DNA of 64,000 bases from Pseudomonas marginalis (lineage in GTDB: Bacteria; Pseudomonadota; Gammaproteobacteria; Pseudomonadales; Pseudomonadaceae): positions 1,736,001 through 1,800,000 of the forward strand of contig NZ_VTFG01000001.1 of NCBI RefSeq assembly GCF_008692035.1, given 5' to 3'. Every line of letters starts with the position of its first letter. Position 1 is the first letter of the stretch. This document shows positions 53,244 through 64,000 of the stretch, one piece after another. Position numbers and translations under genes: made by a program. The notes beneath the pieces were generated by a model. It did not search any database, was not told the DNA's origin, and was given only the letters and a program-made list of their open reading frames with translations.

Positions 53244-54575
53244 ATGGAGCTTTTCAATCGCGCACCAACAGTACTCGCCGGTCTTTGTGGCCTGCTGATC
53301 GCCCAACAGGGCTACGCCGCCGGCCTGGTGGAAGACAGCAAGCTCAACGTGCTGGCCCGCAACTTCTTCAGTAACGCCGACAACCGCAGCGGCGCGGCCG
53401 ACCCCAACTACACCCAGGAATGGGGCCAGGGCTTTATCGCCAACTTCGAGTCGGGTTTCACCCAGGGCACGGTGGGCTTCGGCATCGACGCCATCGGCAT
53501 GTTCGGTGTGCGCCTGGACTCCGGCAAGGGCCGTCACTACAACCCGCAAAGCACTGCGTTCAACGGCAACGTGTTCCCCACCGATCACGATGGCCGCGCG
53601 GTGGACCAGTTCGGCAGCCTGGGCCTGACCGCCAAGGCGCGCTTTGCCCGGACCGAGCTGAAATACGGGACCCTGGTGCCGATGCTGCCGGTGGTGATGT
53701 CCACCGACCGCATGCTGCAACAAACCTTCAACGGCGGACAGGTGCAGTCCAAGGACCTGGACCATTTCACCTTCACCCTCGGCCAGCTTGAACACGTGAA
53801 AGGCCGTGGTTCGAGCAACCAGATGGGCATGTCGATCCCGGGCGCCAACAACGCGGTCAGCGGTGAGTTCGTCAACAAGTTCTACTACGGTGGCGTCGAC
53901 TACAAACCCACCAAAGACCTGACGTTGCAGTACTACTACGGCAACCTGCAGGACTTCTACAAGCAGAACTTCCTGGGCCTCAAGTACGACTGGCAGATCG
54001 GCCCGGGCACCCTGCGCACCGACCTGCGCCACTTCGACAACCGCTCCGACGGCGCCAACGGCAACGACCCGGCGTTCTACACCTTCGGCTACTACGGCGA
54101 CGGCGTGATCAAGGGCAAGGTCGACAGCCGCCTGAGCAGCGCCCTGTTCACTTACCTGGTCGACGGCCATACGATTGCCGCCGGCCTGCAACAGGTCAGC
54201 GGCGACAGCGATGCGGTGTGGCTGAACCAGGGTGACGGTTCCACGGCCTACTTCATGACCGAGTCGATGATCGGCAAATTCCAGCGCGCCGGGGAAACCA
54301 CCTGGCAGGTGCGTTACGGCTATGACTTCGCCACGGTCGGCGTGCCAGGCCTGAGCTTTATGGGCATGTACGAAAGTGGCTCGAACATCCGCACGCCAAC
54401 GGGTGACAAGAGCGAGTGGGAACGCAACCTGACCGTGAGCTATGTGTTCCAGCAAGGCCCGCTGAAGAACCTGAGCATCGCCTTGCGCCATGCCTCATTG
54501 CGCACCGAAGTGACCACCCAGCGTGACAGCGATGAGCATCGGGTGATCATCAGTTACCCGTTGAGCATTTTGTAA
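53244..54575 (+). CDS. OprD-family outer-membrane porin
   Basis: 443 residues from the ATG at 53244, which has GGGG about 9 nt upstream; ATGs at 53229 and 53235 add five or three residues. Signal peptide to about residue 26 (LLIAQQGYAA). OprD hallmarks: LVEDSKLNVLARNFFSNADN, TQEWGQGFIANFESGFTQGT, VGFGIDAIGMFGVRLDSG and the terminal DSDEHRVIISYPLSIL strand. OprD porins admit amino acids and small carboxylates, so this one is a plausible outer-membrane door for the pathway substrate. The convergent next gene ends only 10 nt away, with no visible terminator. Confidence 0.9.
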   Translation: MELFNRAPTVLAGLCGLLIAQQGYAAGLVEDSKLNVLARNFFSNADNRSGAADPNYTQEWGQGFIANFESGFTQGTVGFGIDAIGMFGVRLDSGKGRHYNPQSTAFNGNVFPTDHDGRAVDQFGSLGLTAKARFARTELKYGTLVPMLPVVMSTDRMLQQTFNGGQVQSKDLDHFTFTLGQLEHVKGRGSSNQMGMSIPGANNAVSGEFVNKFYYGGVDYKPTKDLTLQYYYGNLQDFYKQNFLGLKYDWQIGPGTLRTDLRHFDNRSDGANGNDPAFYTFGYYGDGVIKGKVDSRLSSALFTYLVDGHTIAAGLQQVSGDSDAVWLNQGDGSTAYFMTESMIGKFQRAGETTWQVRYGYDFATVGVPGLSFMGMYESGSNIRTPTGDKSEWERNLTVSYVFQQGPLKNLSIALRHASLRTEVTTQRDSDEHRVIISYPLSIL

Positions 54576-54585
54576 CGCCAGCCCC

Positions 54586-55122
54586 CTAGCGCTTGGGCGA
54601 CAACCCGATCGCACACGCGACCACCGCCGGGTCGCCGGGGCAAAACGCACGCGTGCCTATTGAACCCTTACTGACCCGGGGCGCCATGCGCTCCGTGTCT
54701 ACTGCGCGCAGCGTCGGGCGCTCCAGTGACTGTGGCGTGTGCAAGGGATCGACCATCTCCATGCAACGGCGCAGCGAGTTGAAGTCCGGCGATTGCGACA
54801 GCGACAAATGCAAGGTCTGGCTTACCGACACCGACACCCTTGAACTCTGCGCACATTGGCCGTCATACGCCAGTGTGTGGCGGATCAGCGGGTTGTCATG
54901 GCAGTACTTCAACAGGTTCACCTCCCGTGTATGCACCAGCGCCATGTTGATGATCAACAGGTCGAATGCCACGCCGGGGGAACGCGTCAACGCCAGCAGT
55001 TCGTCGAACGAACCAATCGGGGCGATACGGTGATAGCCCATCTGGTTGAGCATTTTCTCGATCTTGATCCGTTGCAGAAGGTCTGCATCGGCAATCAGAA
55101 GGCGTAACGCTTTATTGGACAT
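54586..55122 (-). CDS. degenerate response-regulator receiver protein
   Basis: 178 residues from the ATG at 55122. Residues 1-85 follow the receiver fold (ALRLLIADADLLQRIKIEKM, SFDELLALTRSPGVAFDLLI), but the phosphoacceptor position in FDLLIINMAL is Asn59 instead of Asp, and no conserved lysine follows. The C-terminal 90 residues are unlike known output domains. It is divergent from the fimbrial genes and near kinases and a receiver-EAL protein, so a phosphorylation-independent partner role is possible. Function is inferred only. Confidence 0.6.
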   Translation of the reverse strand: MSNKALRLLIADADLLQRIKIEKMLNQMGYHRIAPIGSFDELLALTRSPGVAFDLLIINMALVHTREVNLLKYCHDNPLIRHTLAYDGQCAQSSRVSVSVSQTLHLSLSQSPDFNSLRRCMEMVDPLHTPQSLERPTLRAVDTERMAPRVSKGSIGTRAFCPGDPAVVACAIGLSPKR

Positions 55123-55201
55123 AGGTAAACCTGACAGTTGGGCATCAGCGTCGATCATTCAACGCCGCTACGTTAACCGTCGGGCGGCAAACCTGACTTT
55201 A

Positions 55202-55254
55202 AGGCGATTCTGAAACGCTAAGCCGGTACACCGGCACACTTTTAAGAATCGCCT
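55202..55254. promoter_or_regulatory. nested inverted repeats upstream of the fimbrial genes
   Basis: AGGCGATTCT (55202-55211) and its exact complement AGAATCGCCT (55245-55254) flank a second palindrome GCCGGT-AC-ACCGGC (55222-55235). The right arm in context, TTTTAAGAATCGCCTGA, resembles RcsB-type sites and recurs as TTTTAAGGATCGTCT before the first hybrid kinase (57027). It lies 68 nt before the chaperone start. Confidence 0.5.
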
Positions 55255-55321
55255 GAAAGCCCCCGCGCGCACCTCTCCCTACCATGGGCTGCGTCCCCAC
55301 ACGCTCCCATGGATTTCAATT

Positions 55322-56014
55322 GTGCTCATGTTTCTACTCAGAATGGCGATGCTGGCCTGTGCGCTGCTGGCTCTCGCACCGCCACCCGCCCGTGCTGCGT
55401 TGAAGATCGAAGGCACGCGCCTGATCTACTTCGGCCAGGACAAGGCCGCCAGTATCAGCGTGGTCAATCAGGCACCGCGTGACGTCGTGGTGCAAACCTG
55501 GGTCACCGGCGAGGACGATTCAGCCGCAGGCCCCGTGCCGTTTGCCACCCCCGAACCGCTGGTGCGACTGGGCGCCGGGGAACATCACCGGCTGCGCATC
55601 CTGTATGCCGGGGAAGGCTTGCCCGCCGATCGCGAGTCGTTGTTCTGGCTCAACGTCATGGAAATTCCGCTCAAGGCGCAAGACGCCAACAGCGTGCAGT
55701 TCGCAATACGCCAACGGCTCAAGCTGTTCTATCGGCCGCCCGCGCTCAAGGGTGGCTCGGCCGAGGCGGTGCGGCAATTATCATGGCGCAGCGACGACGG
55801 GCCGACTATCACCGTCAGTAACCCCAGCGCGTTTCACCTGTCGCTGGTCAATGTGCAGACCGACAGCCTGGCGCTCAGCGATTACCTGCTGCTCAAACCC
55901 CATGAGAGCAAAACCCTCACCGCACCGAGACGTCTGGCCAAAGGCACCCCCCTTCACTTCACCGAAATCACCGATATCGGCTTGCAGGCCCGCCATAGTG
56001 CGGCGCTCAAGTGA
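55322..56014 (+). CDS. PapD-like periplasmic pilus chaperone
   Basis: 230 residues with a GTG start at 55322 (ATG at 55328 also possible). Signal peptide MLMFLLRMAMLACALLALAP to about ARA. Immunoglobulin-like domain 1 carries LIYFGQDKAASISVVNQ, and the family segment LFWLNVMEIPLKAQD is followed by QFAIRQRLKLFYRPPAL with the conserved basic residue that anchors the pilin C-terminus. It caps pilus subunits by donor-strand complementation in the periplasm. No usher gene is present in the window. Confidence 0.85.
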   Translation: MLMFLLRMAMLACALLALAPPPARAALKIEGTRLIYFGQDKAASISVVNQAPRDVVVQTWVTGEDDSAAGPVPFATPEPLVRLGAGEHHRLRILYAGEGLPADRESLFWLNVMEIPLKAQDANSVQFAIRQRLKLFYRPPALKGGSAEAVRQLSWRSDDGPTITVSNPSAFHLSLVNVQTDSLALSDYLLLKPHESKTLTAPRRLAKGTPLHFTEITDIGLQARHSAALK

Positions 56015-56037
56015 TAGATCGCGGAGTATCTGCCCCC

Positions 56038-57021
56038 ATGTCACTCACCAAACACTGCTTACCGATGCTGCTGTGGGCCTATGCGGTCCTGCCGGCTACC
56101 AGCCACGCCCTGGCCTGCCGTGAGGACGGCACCAACTCGATCATCACCCAGGAGGCACTGGGTACTGCGCTGGCGGTGGCCGCCGATGCGCCCAACGGCA
56201 CCATCATCTGGGAGTCGGGCCCGCGCTCGACCGATGTGATCTGCAAGGACGACTACGGCCATGGCCGCGAAGAAGTGTATTTCTACGTCAATCCGGCCGG
56301 CGTGAGTATCGGCACGGGTATTCGCGTGGGCATTCGCTACAACAACCAGCCGATTACCCAAAGCACCGGCAAGGTCGGTACCGGCTTCTATTCCGATCGA
56401 GGCTGCAACTTGGCCAATTGCGTCGGCTGGGACAAGGCGCGCTTTACCCTCAACTTCAGCGTGTTCATCGAGAAATACGACCCCACGCCACCCAGCGGGC
56501 AAGCCAGTACGTTGACCTCCTACCGGGTATTCCAGCTCGACGGCGTGCGCGGGCTCAACTCGCGGCCCAACAGCAATTTCAACTACGTGGTCACCGGCAT
56601 GAACGATATCCGCTTCGTGCCCTGTACCCCCGAGTTGACCATCACCCCCAGCGTGGTCAACTTCCCAACACCGTCGCGCAAGGCTGCCATCGGTGAAGTG
56701 GCCAGCAGCGCCAACTTCAGCCTGAACCTGCGCAAGGGCTGCGACACGCCCTACACCATCAGCGCACGCTTCGCCAGCACGGCGGGGGGCGGCAGTGTGA
56801 TCAATGGCTTGCTGGTGCCGGATAACAACAGCTCGGTGGGCATCGCGCTGTCCCGCGCCGAGAGCCAACAGCAATTGCCGTTCAATAACTGGTTCACGCT
56901 GCAAGAGTTGATGGGGCTGGGCCAGAGCCACGATGAATTCCGCGCCGACCTGAAATGGCGCACCTTGCCGATCCCGGGTGCCTTCGACGCCGCCGTGGTG
57001 GTGGATATGTACTACAAGTAG
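56038..57021 (+). CDS. two-domain fimbrial tip-adhesin-like protein
   Basis: 327 residues from the ATG at 56038; a GTG at 56011 overlaps the chaperone stop and would add nine residues. Signal peptide to about residue 24 (LLWAYAVLPATSHA). The N-terminal part has cysteine-rich features (ACREDG, CKDDYGHG, CNLANCVGWDKARF) compatible with a receptor-binding domain. The C-terminal domain has a pilin-like pattern (FVPCTPELTITPSVVNFPTP, LNLRKGCDTPYTISARF) and ends VVVDMYYK, the alternating terminal strand used by chaperones and ushers. A tip or minor fimbrial subunit is the best reading. Confidence 0.72.
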   Translation: MSLTKHCLPMLLWAYAVLPATSHALACREDGTNSIITQEALGTALAVAADAPNGTIIWESGPRSTDVICKDDYGHGREEVYFYVNPAGVSIGTGIRVGIRYNNQPITQSTGKVGTGFYSDRGCNLANCVGWDKARFTLNFSVFIEKYDPTPPSGQASTLTSYRVFQLDGVRGLNSRPNSNFNYVVTGMNDIRFVPCTPELTITPSVVNFPTPSRKAAIGEVASSANFSLNLRKGCDTPYTISARFASTAGGGSVINGLLVPDNNSSVGIALSRAESQQQLPFNNWFTLQELMGLGQSHDEFRADLKWRTLPIPGAFDAAVVVDMYYK

Positions 57022-57026
57022 GCCCG

Positions 57027-57041
57027 TTTTAAGGATCGTCT
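57027..57041 (+). promoter_or_regulatory. RcsB-site-like motif before the first hybrid kinase
   Basis: TTTTAAGGATCGTCT, differing at two positions from the motif before the chaperone gene. It lies 38 nt upstream of the kinase ATG, in the 57-nt gap after the adhesin gene. Confidence 0.42.
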
Positions 57042-57078
57042 TATACCCCCGGTGCACCGTGCTGTTTAAAGTGCGCCG

Positions 57079-59877
57079 ATGCGATTGAAAAGTTATCTGC
57101 TCCAGATCAACCCCGTCCTCTCCCGACCCGAAGCAGCCAGAAGGCTGCTTCGTATTTTTGCGACCGTACTGCTGATCGGCATCCTGAGCGGGGTCTATAC
57201 CTTTCTACTGTCGACGTTCAACAACGACATCTCCCAGCGCCGCGGCTACATGAGCAGCGCCATCGCCGAAGCCCACACTTTTTTCACCAACCGCGAGGCC
57301 CTGCTCGAAAGCCTCAGCCTGTCCGCAGTGCGCAAGCAGGCAAGGATCTATCCACCCTCGGAGGAGGAACAACACCTGCAACTGGGTGACACGCCAGGCA
57401 ACCAGTGGAGCATCTGGCTGACCACGCGCATGCGCGATTACCTCAAGGCCAAGCAGGTCAACCTGCTCTACGTGAACACCGGCCCGACCCCACAGGTGAC
57501 GCGGCTGTACGACTCCACTGCGCAGGTGCTGCCGATTTCCAAATGCATGCTCAACCGCCTCAAGGCCCTGCAAAACAGCGACCCGGGCACACTCAAGGAG
57601 TTGTGGCTCAACGACAAGACCGAGCAGCACTCGCACCTCTACATCTTCATTCGCCTGGATGAGCGCGACCCTCGCTCCGGCTGGCTGGGCCTGGAAATGG
57701 AAAGCCGCGAAGTGTCCCAGACCCTCAGCGACCAGAGCGCCGGCGAATTCATGATGCTCAACTCCCAGGGCATGCTGGTCTTCACCAACAGTCACGACTC
57801 ACAGCTGAGCCAGCAACGCCTCAAGCCCAGGGAAGACAATTTTTTCGGGTTTGTCGGCAGTGGTTTCCTGCCCGACCACCTGGTGATCCGCAAGCATCTG
57901 AAGTCCTCGGACTGGCAACTGATGTACTCCATCGACCTGCGCGCGGTGGTCACCGGCCTGTGGAAACAGTTGCTCGGCTCGCTGCTGTTCTGCCTGTTCA
58001 GCCTGACGTTGATCTGGCTGGTGATGCGCCGCGTCGACCAGCGCTTCATCATCCCTTCGATCCATCGCATCCAGGCCTTGATCGAAAGCGAGGCGTTCGG
58101 CCGCGACGTGATCCAGACCGCGCCCGTTGCCCTCTGCGTGCTGCGCCGCACCGACGGCCAGGTGGTGCTGGAAAACACCCTGGCCCAACAGTGGCTGGGC
58201 CACGGCCCGGAGCGTGAGGCGCTGCGCGCCGGCTGGATCGAGCAGGCCTTTGCCTGCGAGCCGAGCGAACACAGTGACTACTTCGAAACCATCGACGGCC
58301 GCCACCTGTACCTGAGCAGCGCCCCCACCCGCTATCGCGGCGAGGACGTGCTGTTTTGCGCGTTCAGCGATATCAGCGCACGCAAGCAAGTCGAGGCGGC
58401 GCTGGAAGAAGCACGCCAATCGGCGGATGCCGCCAACGCCGCCAAAACCCTGTTCCTGGCAACCATGAGCCATGAAATCCGCACACCGTTGTATGGCGTG
58501 CTCGGCACCCTGGAATTGCTGGCGCGCACGCAACTGGACGCCCAGCAGAAGGACTACCTGCATGCCATCGAAGGCTCCTCCTCGACGCTGCTGCAGTTGA
58601 TCTGCGACGTGCTGGATGTGTCGAAGATCGAGGCCGGGCAACTGGCCCTGGAGTTGAGCGAGTTCTCGCCCCTGGACCTGGTCCACGAAATCATCCAGGG
58701 CTACGCCGCAGCCGCCCAGGGCAAGGGCCTGCAACTGTACGCCTGCTTTGATCCCACGCTGCCGGAACGCTTGATCGGCGACGTGACGCGCATCCGTCAG
58801 ATACTCAACAACCTGCTCAACAACGCGGTGAAGTTCACCGACTACGGGCGCGTGGTGCTGCGGGTCAAAGTACTGGGCCGCGACGGCGAGCGTTCCAGCC
58901 TGTTGTGGCAAGTCTCGGACACCGGCAAAGGCATCGCTCAGGAAGACCAGGCGATGATTTTCGAACCGTTCTACCAGAGTGAAGGCAACACCAATGTGGT
59001 CACCGGCACCGGCCTGGGCCTGCCGATCTGCCAACGCCTGACGGAGTTGATGAACGGCAATATCCGCATGGTCAGCGAACTCGGCCTGGGCAGCAGTTTC
59101 AGTCTGATCCTGCCGCTGGAAGAGGCCCCCACCCCGCCCATGCCCCCCCTATTGGCCGAGACTATCTACGTGGCCTCGCCGATTCCGGAGTTGGCCAACT
59201 CGGTCAGTGGCTGGCTGCGTCGCTGGGGCGCCAGGGCCCAGACCGGCCTGCCGACCCTGGCGGACAATCATCTACTGCTGCAAGTGCACCCCGGCAGCAT
59301 CGACCCGTTGCTGGTGCCCGAGTGGCCGGGCCCGGTGATTCACGTCAGCAGCAACGCCTGCACGGCCCTGGAGGCCGACGCCGGTGCCTGGCACGTCAAC
59401 CTCAACCACCTGGGCGCTATTCATCAGGCCGTCAGCCAGGCGCAAGGGCTGTGGGTGGCCCGCGCCGATGAGCACACGCGCCAGCGTGACCTGAATAAAC
59501 TCAACCTGCACCTGCTGGTGGCCGAGGACAACATCATCAACCAGCTGATACTGCGTGACCAACTCGAAGAGCTCGGCTGTACCGTGGAGCTGGCGGCCGA
59601 TGGCCGGGAAGCGTTGCAGCTGTACACCGCCGGCAACTTCGACGTGGTGTTGACGGACGTGAACATGCCCCATATCAACGGCTATGAATTGGCGCGCGAA
59701 CTGCGCCGCCAGGGCTGCCCGTTGCCGATTATCGGGGCCACCGCCAACGCCATGCGCGGCGAGGCCGACCTGTGCCTGGCCGCCGGCATGAACCACTGCC
59801 TGGTCAAACCCTTTGCGTTGCGGGCTCTATTCAACTCCCTGGCGCCTTATGCACGGATCACCCATGAAGCCCCTTAG
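57079..59877 (+). CDS. hybrid sensor histidine kinase (PvrS/RcsC-like)
   Basis: 932 residues. Membrane helices at about 25-46 and 297-317 enclose a periplasmic sensor domain. A degenerate PAS-like stretch follows, then HisKA with the phosphorylated His465 in [20 protein letters not shown], then the ATPase domain ([34 protein letters not shown]). A C-terminal receiver (about residues 810-925) has the phosphoacceptor Asp860 in [15 protein letters not shown]. There is no HPt domain. It overlaps the receiver-EAL gene by 14 nt, the same partnership as PvrS/PvrR in P. aeruginosa. Confidence 0.87.
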   Translation: MRLKSYLLQINPVLSRPEAARRLLRIFATVLLIGILSGVYTFLLSTFNNDISQRRGYMSSAIAEAHTFFTNREALLESLSLSAVRKQARIYPPSEEEQHLQLGDTPGNQWSIWLTTRMRDYLKAKQVNLLYVNTGPTPQVTRLYDSTAQVLPISKCMLNRLKALQNSDPGTLKELWLNDKTEQHSHLYIFIRLDERDPRSGWLGLEMESREVSQTLSDQSAGEFMMLNSQGMLVFTNSHDSQLSQQRLKPREDNFFGFVGSGFLPDHLVIRKHLKSSDWQLMYSIDLRAVVTGLWKQLLGSLLFCLFSLTLIWLVMRRVDQRFIIPSIHRIQALIESEAFGRDVIQTAPVALCVLRRTDGQVVLENTLAQQWLGHGPEREALRAGWIEQAFACEPSEHSDYFETIDGRHLYLSSAPTRYRGEDVLFCAFSDISARKQVEAALEEARQSADAANAAKTLFLATMSHEIRTPLYGVLGTLELLARTQLDAQQKDYLHAIEGSSSTLLQLICDVLDVSKIEAGQLALELSEFSPLDLVHEIIQGYAAAAQGKGLQLYACFDPTLPERLIGDVTRIRQILNNLLNNAVKFTDYGRVVLRVKVLGRDGERSSLLWQVSDTGKGIAQEDQAMIFEPFYQSEGNTNVVTGTGLGLPICQRLTELMNGNIRMVSELGLGSSFSLILPLEEAPTPPMPPLLAETIYVASPIPELANSVSGWLRRWGARAQTGLPTLADNHLLLQVHPGSIDPLLVPEWPGPVIHVSSNACTALEADAGAWHVNLNHLGAIHQAVSQAQGLWVARADEHTRQRDLNKLNLHLLVAEDNIINQLILRDQLEELGCTVELAADGREALQLYTAGNFDVVLTDVNMPHINGYELARELRRQGCPLPIIGATANAMRGEADLCLAAGMNHCLVKPFALRALFNSLAPYARITHEAP

Positions 59878-61057
59878 TATTTTGATTGTTGAGGATCATC
59901 CCCTGCAGCACATCTACCTGCAGCACCTGCTCAGTGAGTTGGGGGAGTTCATGCTCGAAACCGCCGCGGATGGCAAAGAAGCGCTGGAGCAGCTGCGCCA
60001 GCGGGATTTCGACCTGGTACTGACCGACCTGCTGATGCCCGGCATGGACGGCGTGCAGTTTATCCAGTGCCTGGCCAGCCTGCGCTGCAAGCCGGCGCTG
60101 GCGATCATGAGCGCTGCGTCGCGACGCATGTTGATGGCGGCCAGCCTGGTGGCAAAAAACCTCGATGTGGAGGTGATCGGGCTGATCTCGAAACCGGTTG
60201 CCGCCGATGCGTTGCGCAGCCTGGTGGAACAACTCAGGAACAGGGTGTGCAAGCCCTCCCCCGCAATGCCCGAGCACGTGGACATCGACCGTCACAGCCT
60301 GATCCAGGCCATGAGCGCCGGCCAGTTCCAGGCCTGGTTCCAACCGAAAAAATCCCTGGCCAACGGCCGTATCGTCGCCGCCGAAGCGTTGGTGCGCTGG
60401 ATGCACCCCGAGCAAGGCGTGATGCTGCCGGGTGCCTTCCTGCCGGCGATCAAGGCCTTCGAACTGGAGGAACGACTACTGTGGCCGGTGCTCAAGCAGG
60501 CGATCCACGCCCAGGAACACTGGCGCCAGCGTGGCTATGAAATCCCGGTGTCGATCAACCTGCCCACCCACCTGCTCAACAGCCACGACCTGGCGGACCG
60601 TTTGCTGGAGTTCGTGCTGCACCACGATGGCATCCCGGGGATGATCTGCTTCGAGTTGATGGAGTGCTCGGTGCCGCAGGACATCAGTAACTTCTATGCC
60701 GGTGCCTGCCGCCTGCGCATCAAGGGGTTCGGGCTGTCCCAGGATGATTTCGGCAAGGGCTACAGCTCGTACCTGAACCTGGTGTCCACGCCGTTTACCG
60801 AACTCAAGATCGACCAGGCGCTGGTCCAGGGCAGCCATGACAACGAAGGCATTGCCCAGGCGTTGGCGAGCATCATCGCGCTGGGCCGCAAACTCGGCCT
60901 GACCGTGGTCGCCGAAGGGGTGGAGACGCCCCAGCAACTGGCGCTCCTGCGCAAGATCGACTGCAACCAGGTGCAAGGTTTTCTGATCTCCCACGCGGTG
61001 TCGCCGGATCAATTTCAACAACTACTGAACAATGATGGCCCTGCGACATCTCACTAG
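59864..61057 (+). CDS. receiver-EAL protein, PvrR-like c-di-GMP phosphodiesterase
   Basis: 397 residues. Receiver domain 1-120 with Asp55 in [18 protein letters not shown] domain from about 150: EAL triplet at Glu174 ([15 protein letters not shown]), [33 protein letters not shown] and VVAEGVET. The metal-binding and general-base residues appear kept, though ELMEC replaces the usual E-x-T-E pattern. Likely lowers c-di-GMP after phosphorylation by the neighbouring kinases and so controls attachment. The ATG lies inside the end of the kinase gene. Confidence 0.87.
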   Translation: MKPLSILIVEDHPLQHIYLQHLLSELGEFMLETAADGKEALEQLRQRDFDLVLTDLLMPGMDGVQFIQCLASLRCKPALAIMSAASRRMLMAASLVAKNLDVEVIGLISKPVAADALRSLVEQLRNRVCKPSPAMPEHVDIDRHSLIQAMSAGQFQAWFQPKKSLANGRIVAAEALVRWMHPEQGVMLPGAFLPAIKAFELEERLLWPVLKQAIHAQEHWRQRGYEIPVSINLPTHLLNSHDLADRLLEFVLHHDGIPGMICFELMECSVPQDISNFYAGACRLRIKGFGLSQDDFGKGYSSYLNLVSTPFTELKIDQALVQGSHDNEGIAQALASIIALGRKLGLTVVAEGVETPQQLALLRKIDCNQVQGFLISHAVSPDQFQQLLNNDGPATSH

Positions 61058-61140
61058 CAGCCGGCCCCGGATTATTTACCCCGTATTAAGGAGTAAGCTC
61101 CATCCAGTGCCGATTTATCCTGCGCCCGCGGAAACCCTTG

Positions 61141-64000
<2,860 letters not shown>

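Noticed and set aside
52290..54491. 733-codon minus-strand open frame across the transporter and OprD genes
   Set aside because: Longer than the real genes, yet composed of glutamine/alanine/arginine-rich shadow sequence; the sense products are clear DHA2 and OprD proteins.

Overview
The window looks like a chromosomal segment of a fluorescent Pseudomonas, most likely of the P. fluorescens group. The evidence is a pyoverdine block (pvdA, fpvI, pvdRT-opmQ) with two textbook PvdS iron-starvation boxes, an OprD-family porin, an ArnT very close to the Pseudomonas type, high-GC coding sequence, and REP/REPIN palindromes of the kind common in P. fluorescens genomes (cores such as GTGGGAGGGGGCTTGC). 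I saw no rRNA, tRNA, CRISPR array, insertion sequence or prophage.

Layout, left to right. 1-6016: pyoverdine synthesis (pvdA, partial), the FpvI sigma factor, and the PvdRT-OpmQ exporter. 6124-6873: a secreted alpha/beta-hydrolase-like protein with a damaged active site. 6981-15143: an FCD regulator followed by a branched-chain-amino-acid-type ABC importer (five genes), an M20 amidohydrolase and an amidase, a probable import-and-hydrolysis operon for an amide or carbamoyl compound. 15255-17979: a LysR regulator, a fatty-acid-hydroxylase-family membrane protein and an SMP-30-like protein. 18040-23846 (minus): a secreted PPC-domain protein, then an AttH-like lipocalin lipoprotein with an FtsX-type ABC transporter. 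24109-28146: a heptose-phosphate-phosphatase-like protein, ArnT and a second GT39 transferase, probably lipid A/LPS modification. 28252-33412 (minus): RidA, a PNPOx-like flavoprotein, two overlapping LysR genes, a glutathione transferase and a third LysR. 33542-35388: idonate/gluconate dehydrogenases. 35466-38836: fetBA-like ABC genes and an aldo/keto reductase enclosed by two 305-bp inverted repeats. 39116-40324: a DUF1835-like protein.

40378-54575 appears to be one catabolic island. A minus-strand run encodes a biotin carrier protein, a biotin carboxylase, PxpB, PxpC, a carrier-like protein that has lost its biotin lysine, PxpA, an SDR, and a polar-amino-acid ABC importer. A Nac-like LysR gene sits upstream, and a plus-strand aminotransferase, DHA2 transporter and OprD porin lie beyond it. 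Three ATA-N9-TAT palindromes, matching the Nac operator consensus, stand in front of the three transcription units. I propose import through OprD and the ABC system, ATP/biotin-linked amide or lactam opening, then transamination and redox chemistry. The substrate is unknown.

54586-64000: a fimbria/signalling locus with a degenerate receiver protein, a PapD-like chaperone and a two-domain tip-adhesin-like protein without an usher, followed by a PvrS/RcsC-like hybrid kinase, a PvrR-like receiver-EAL protein and a second hybrid kinase that runs off the end. A repeated motif resembling an RcsB site precedes the chaperone and the first kinase.
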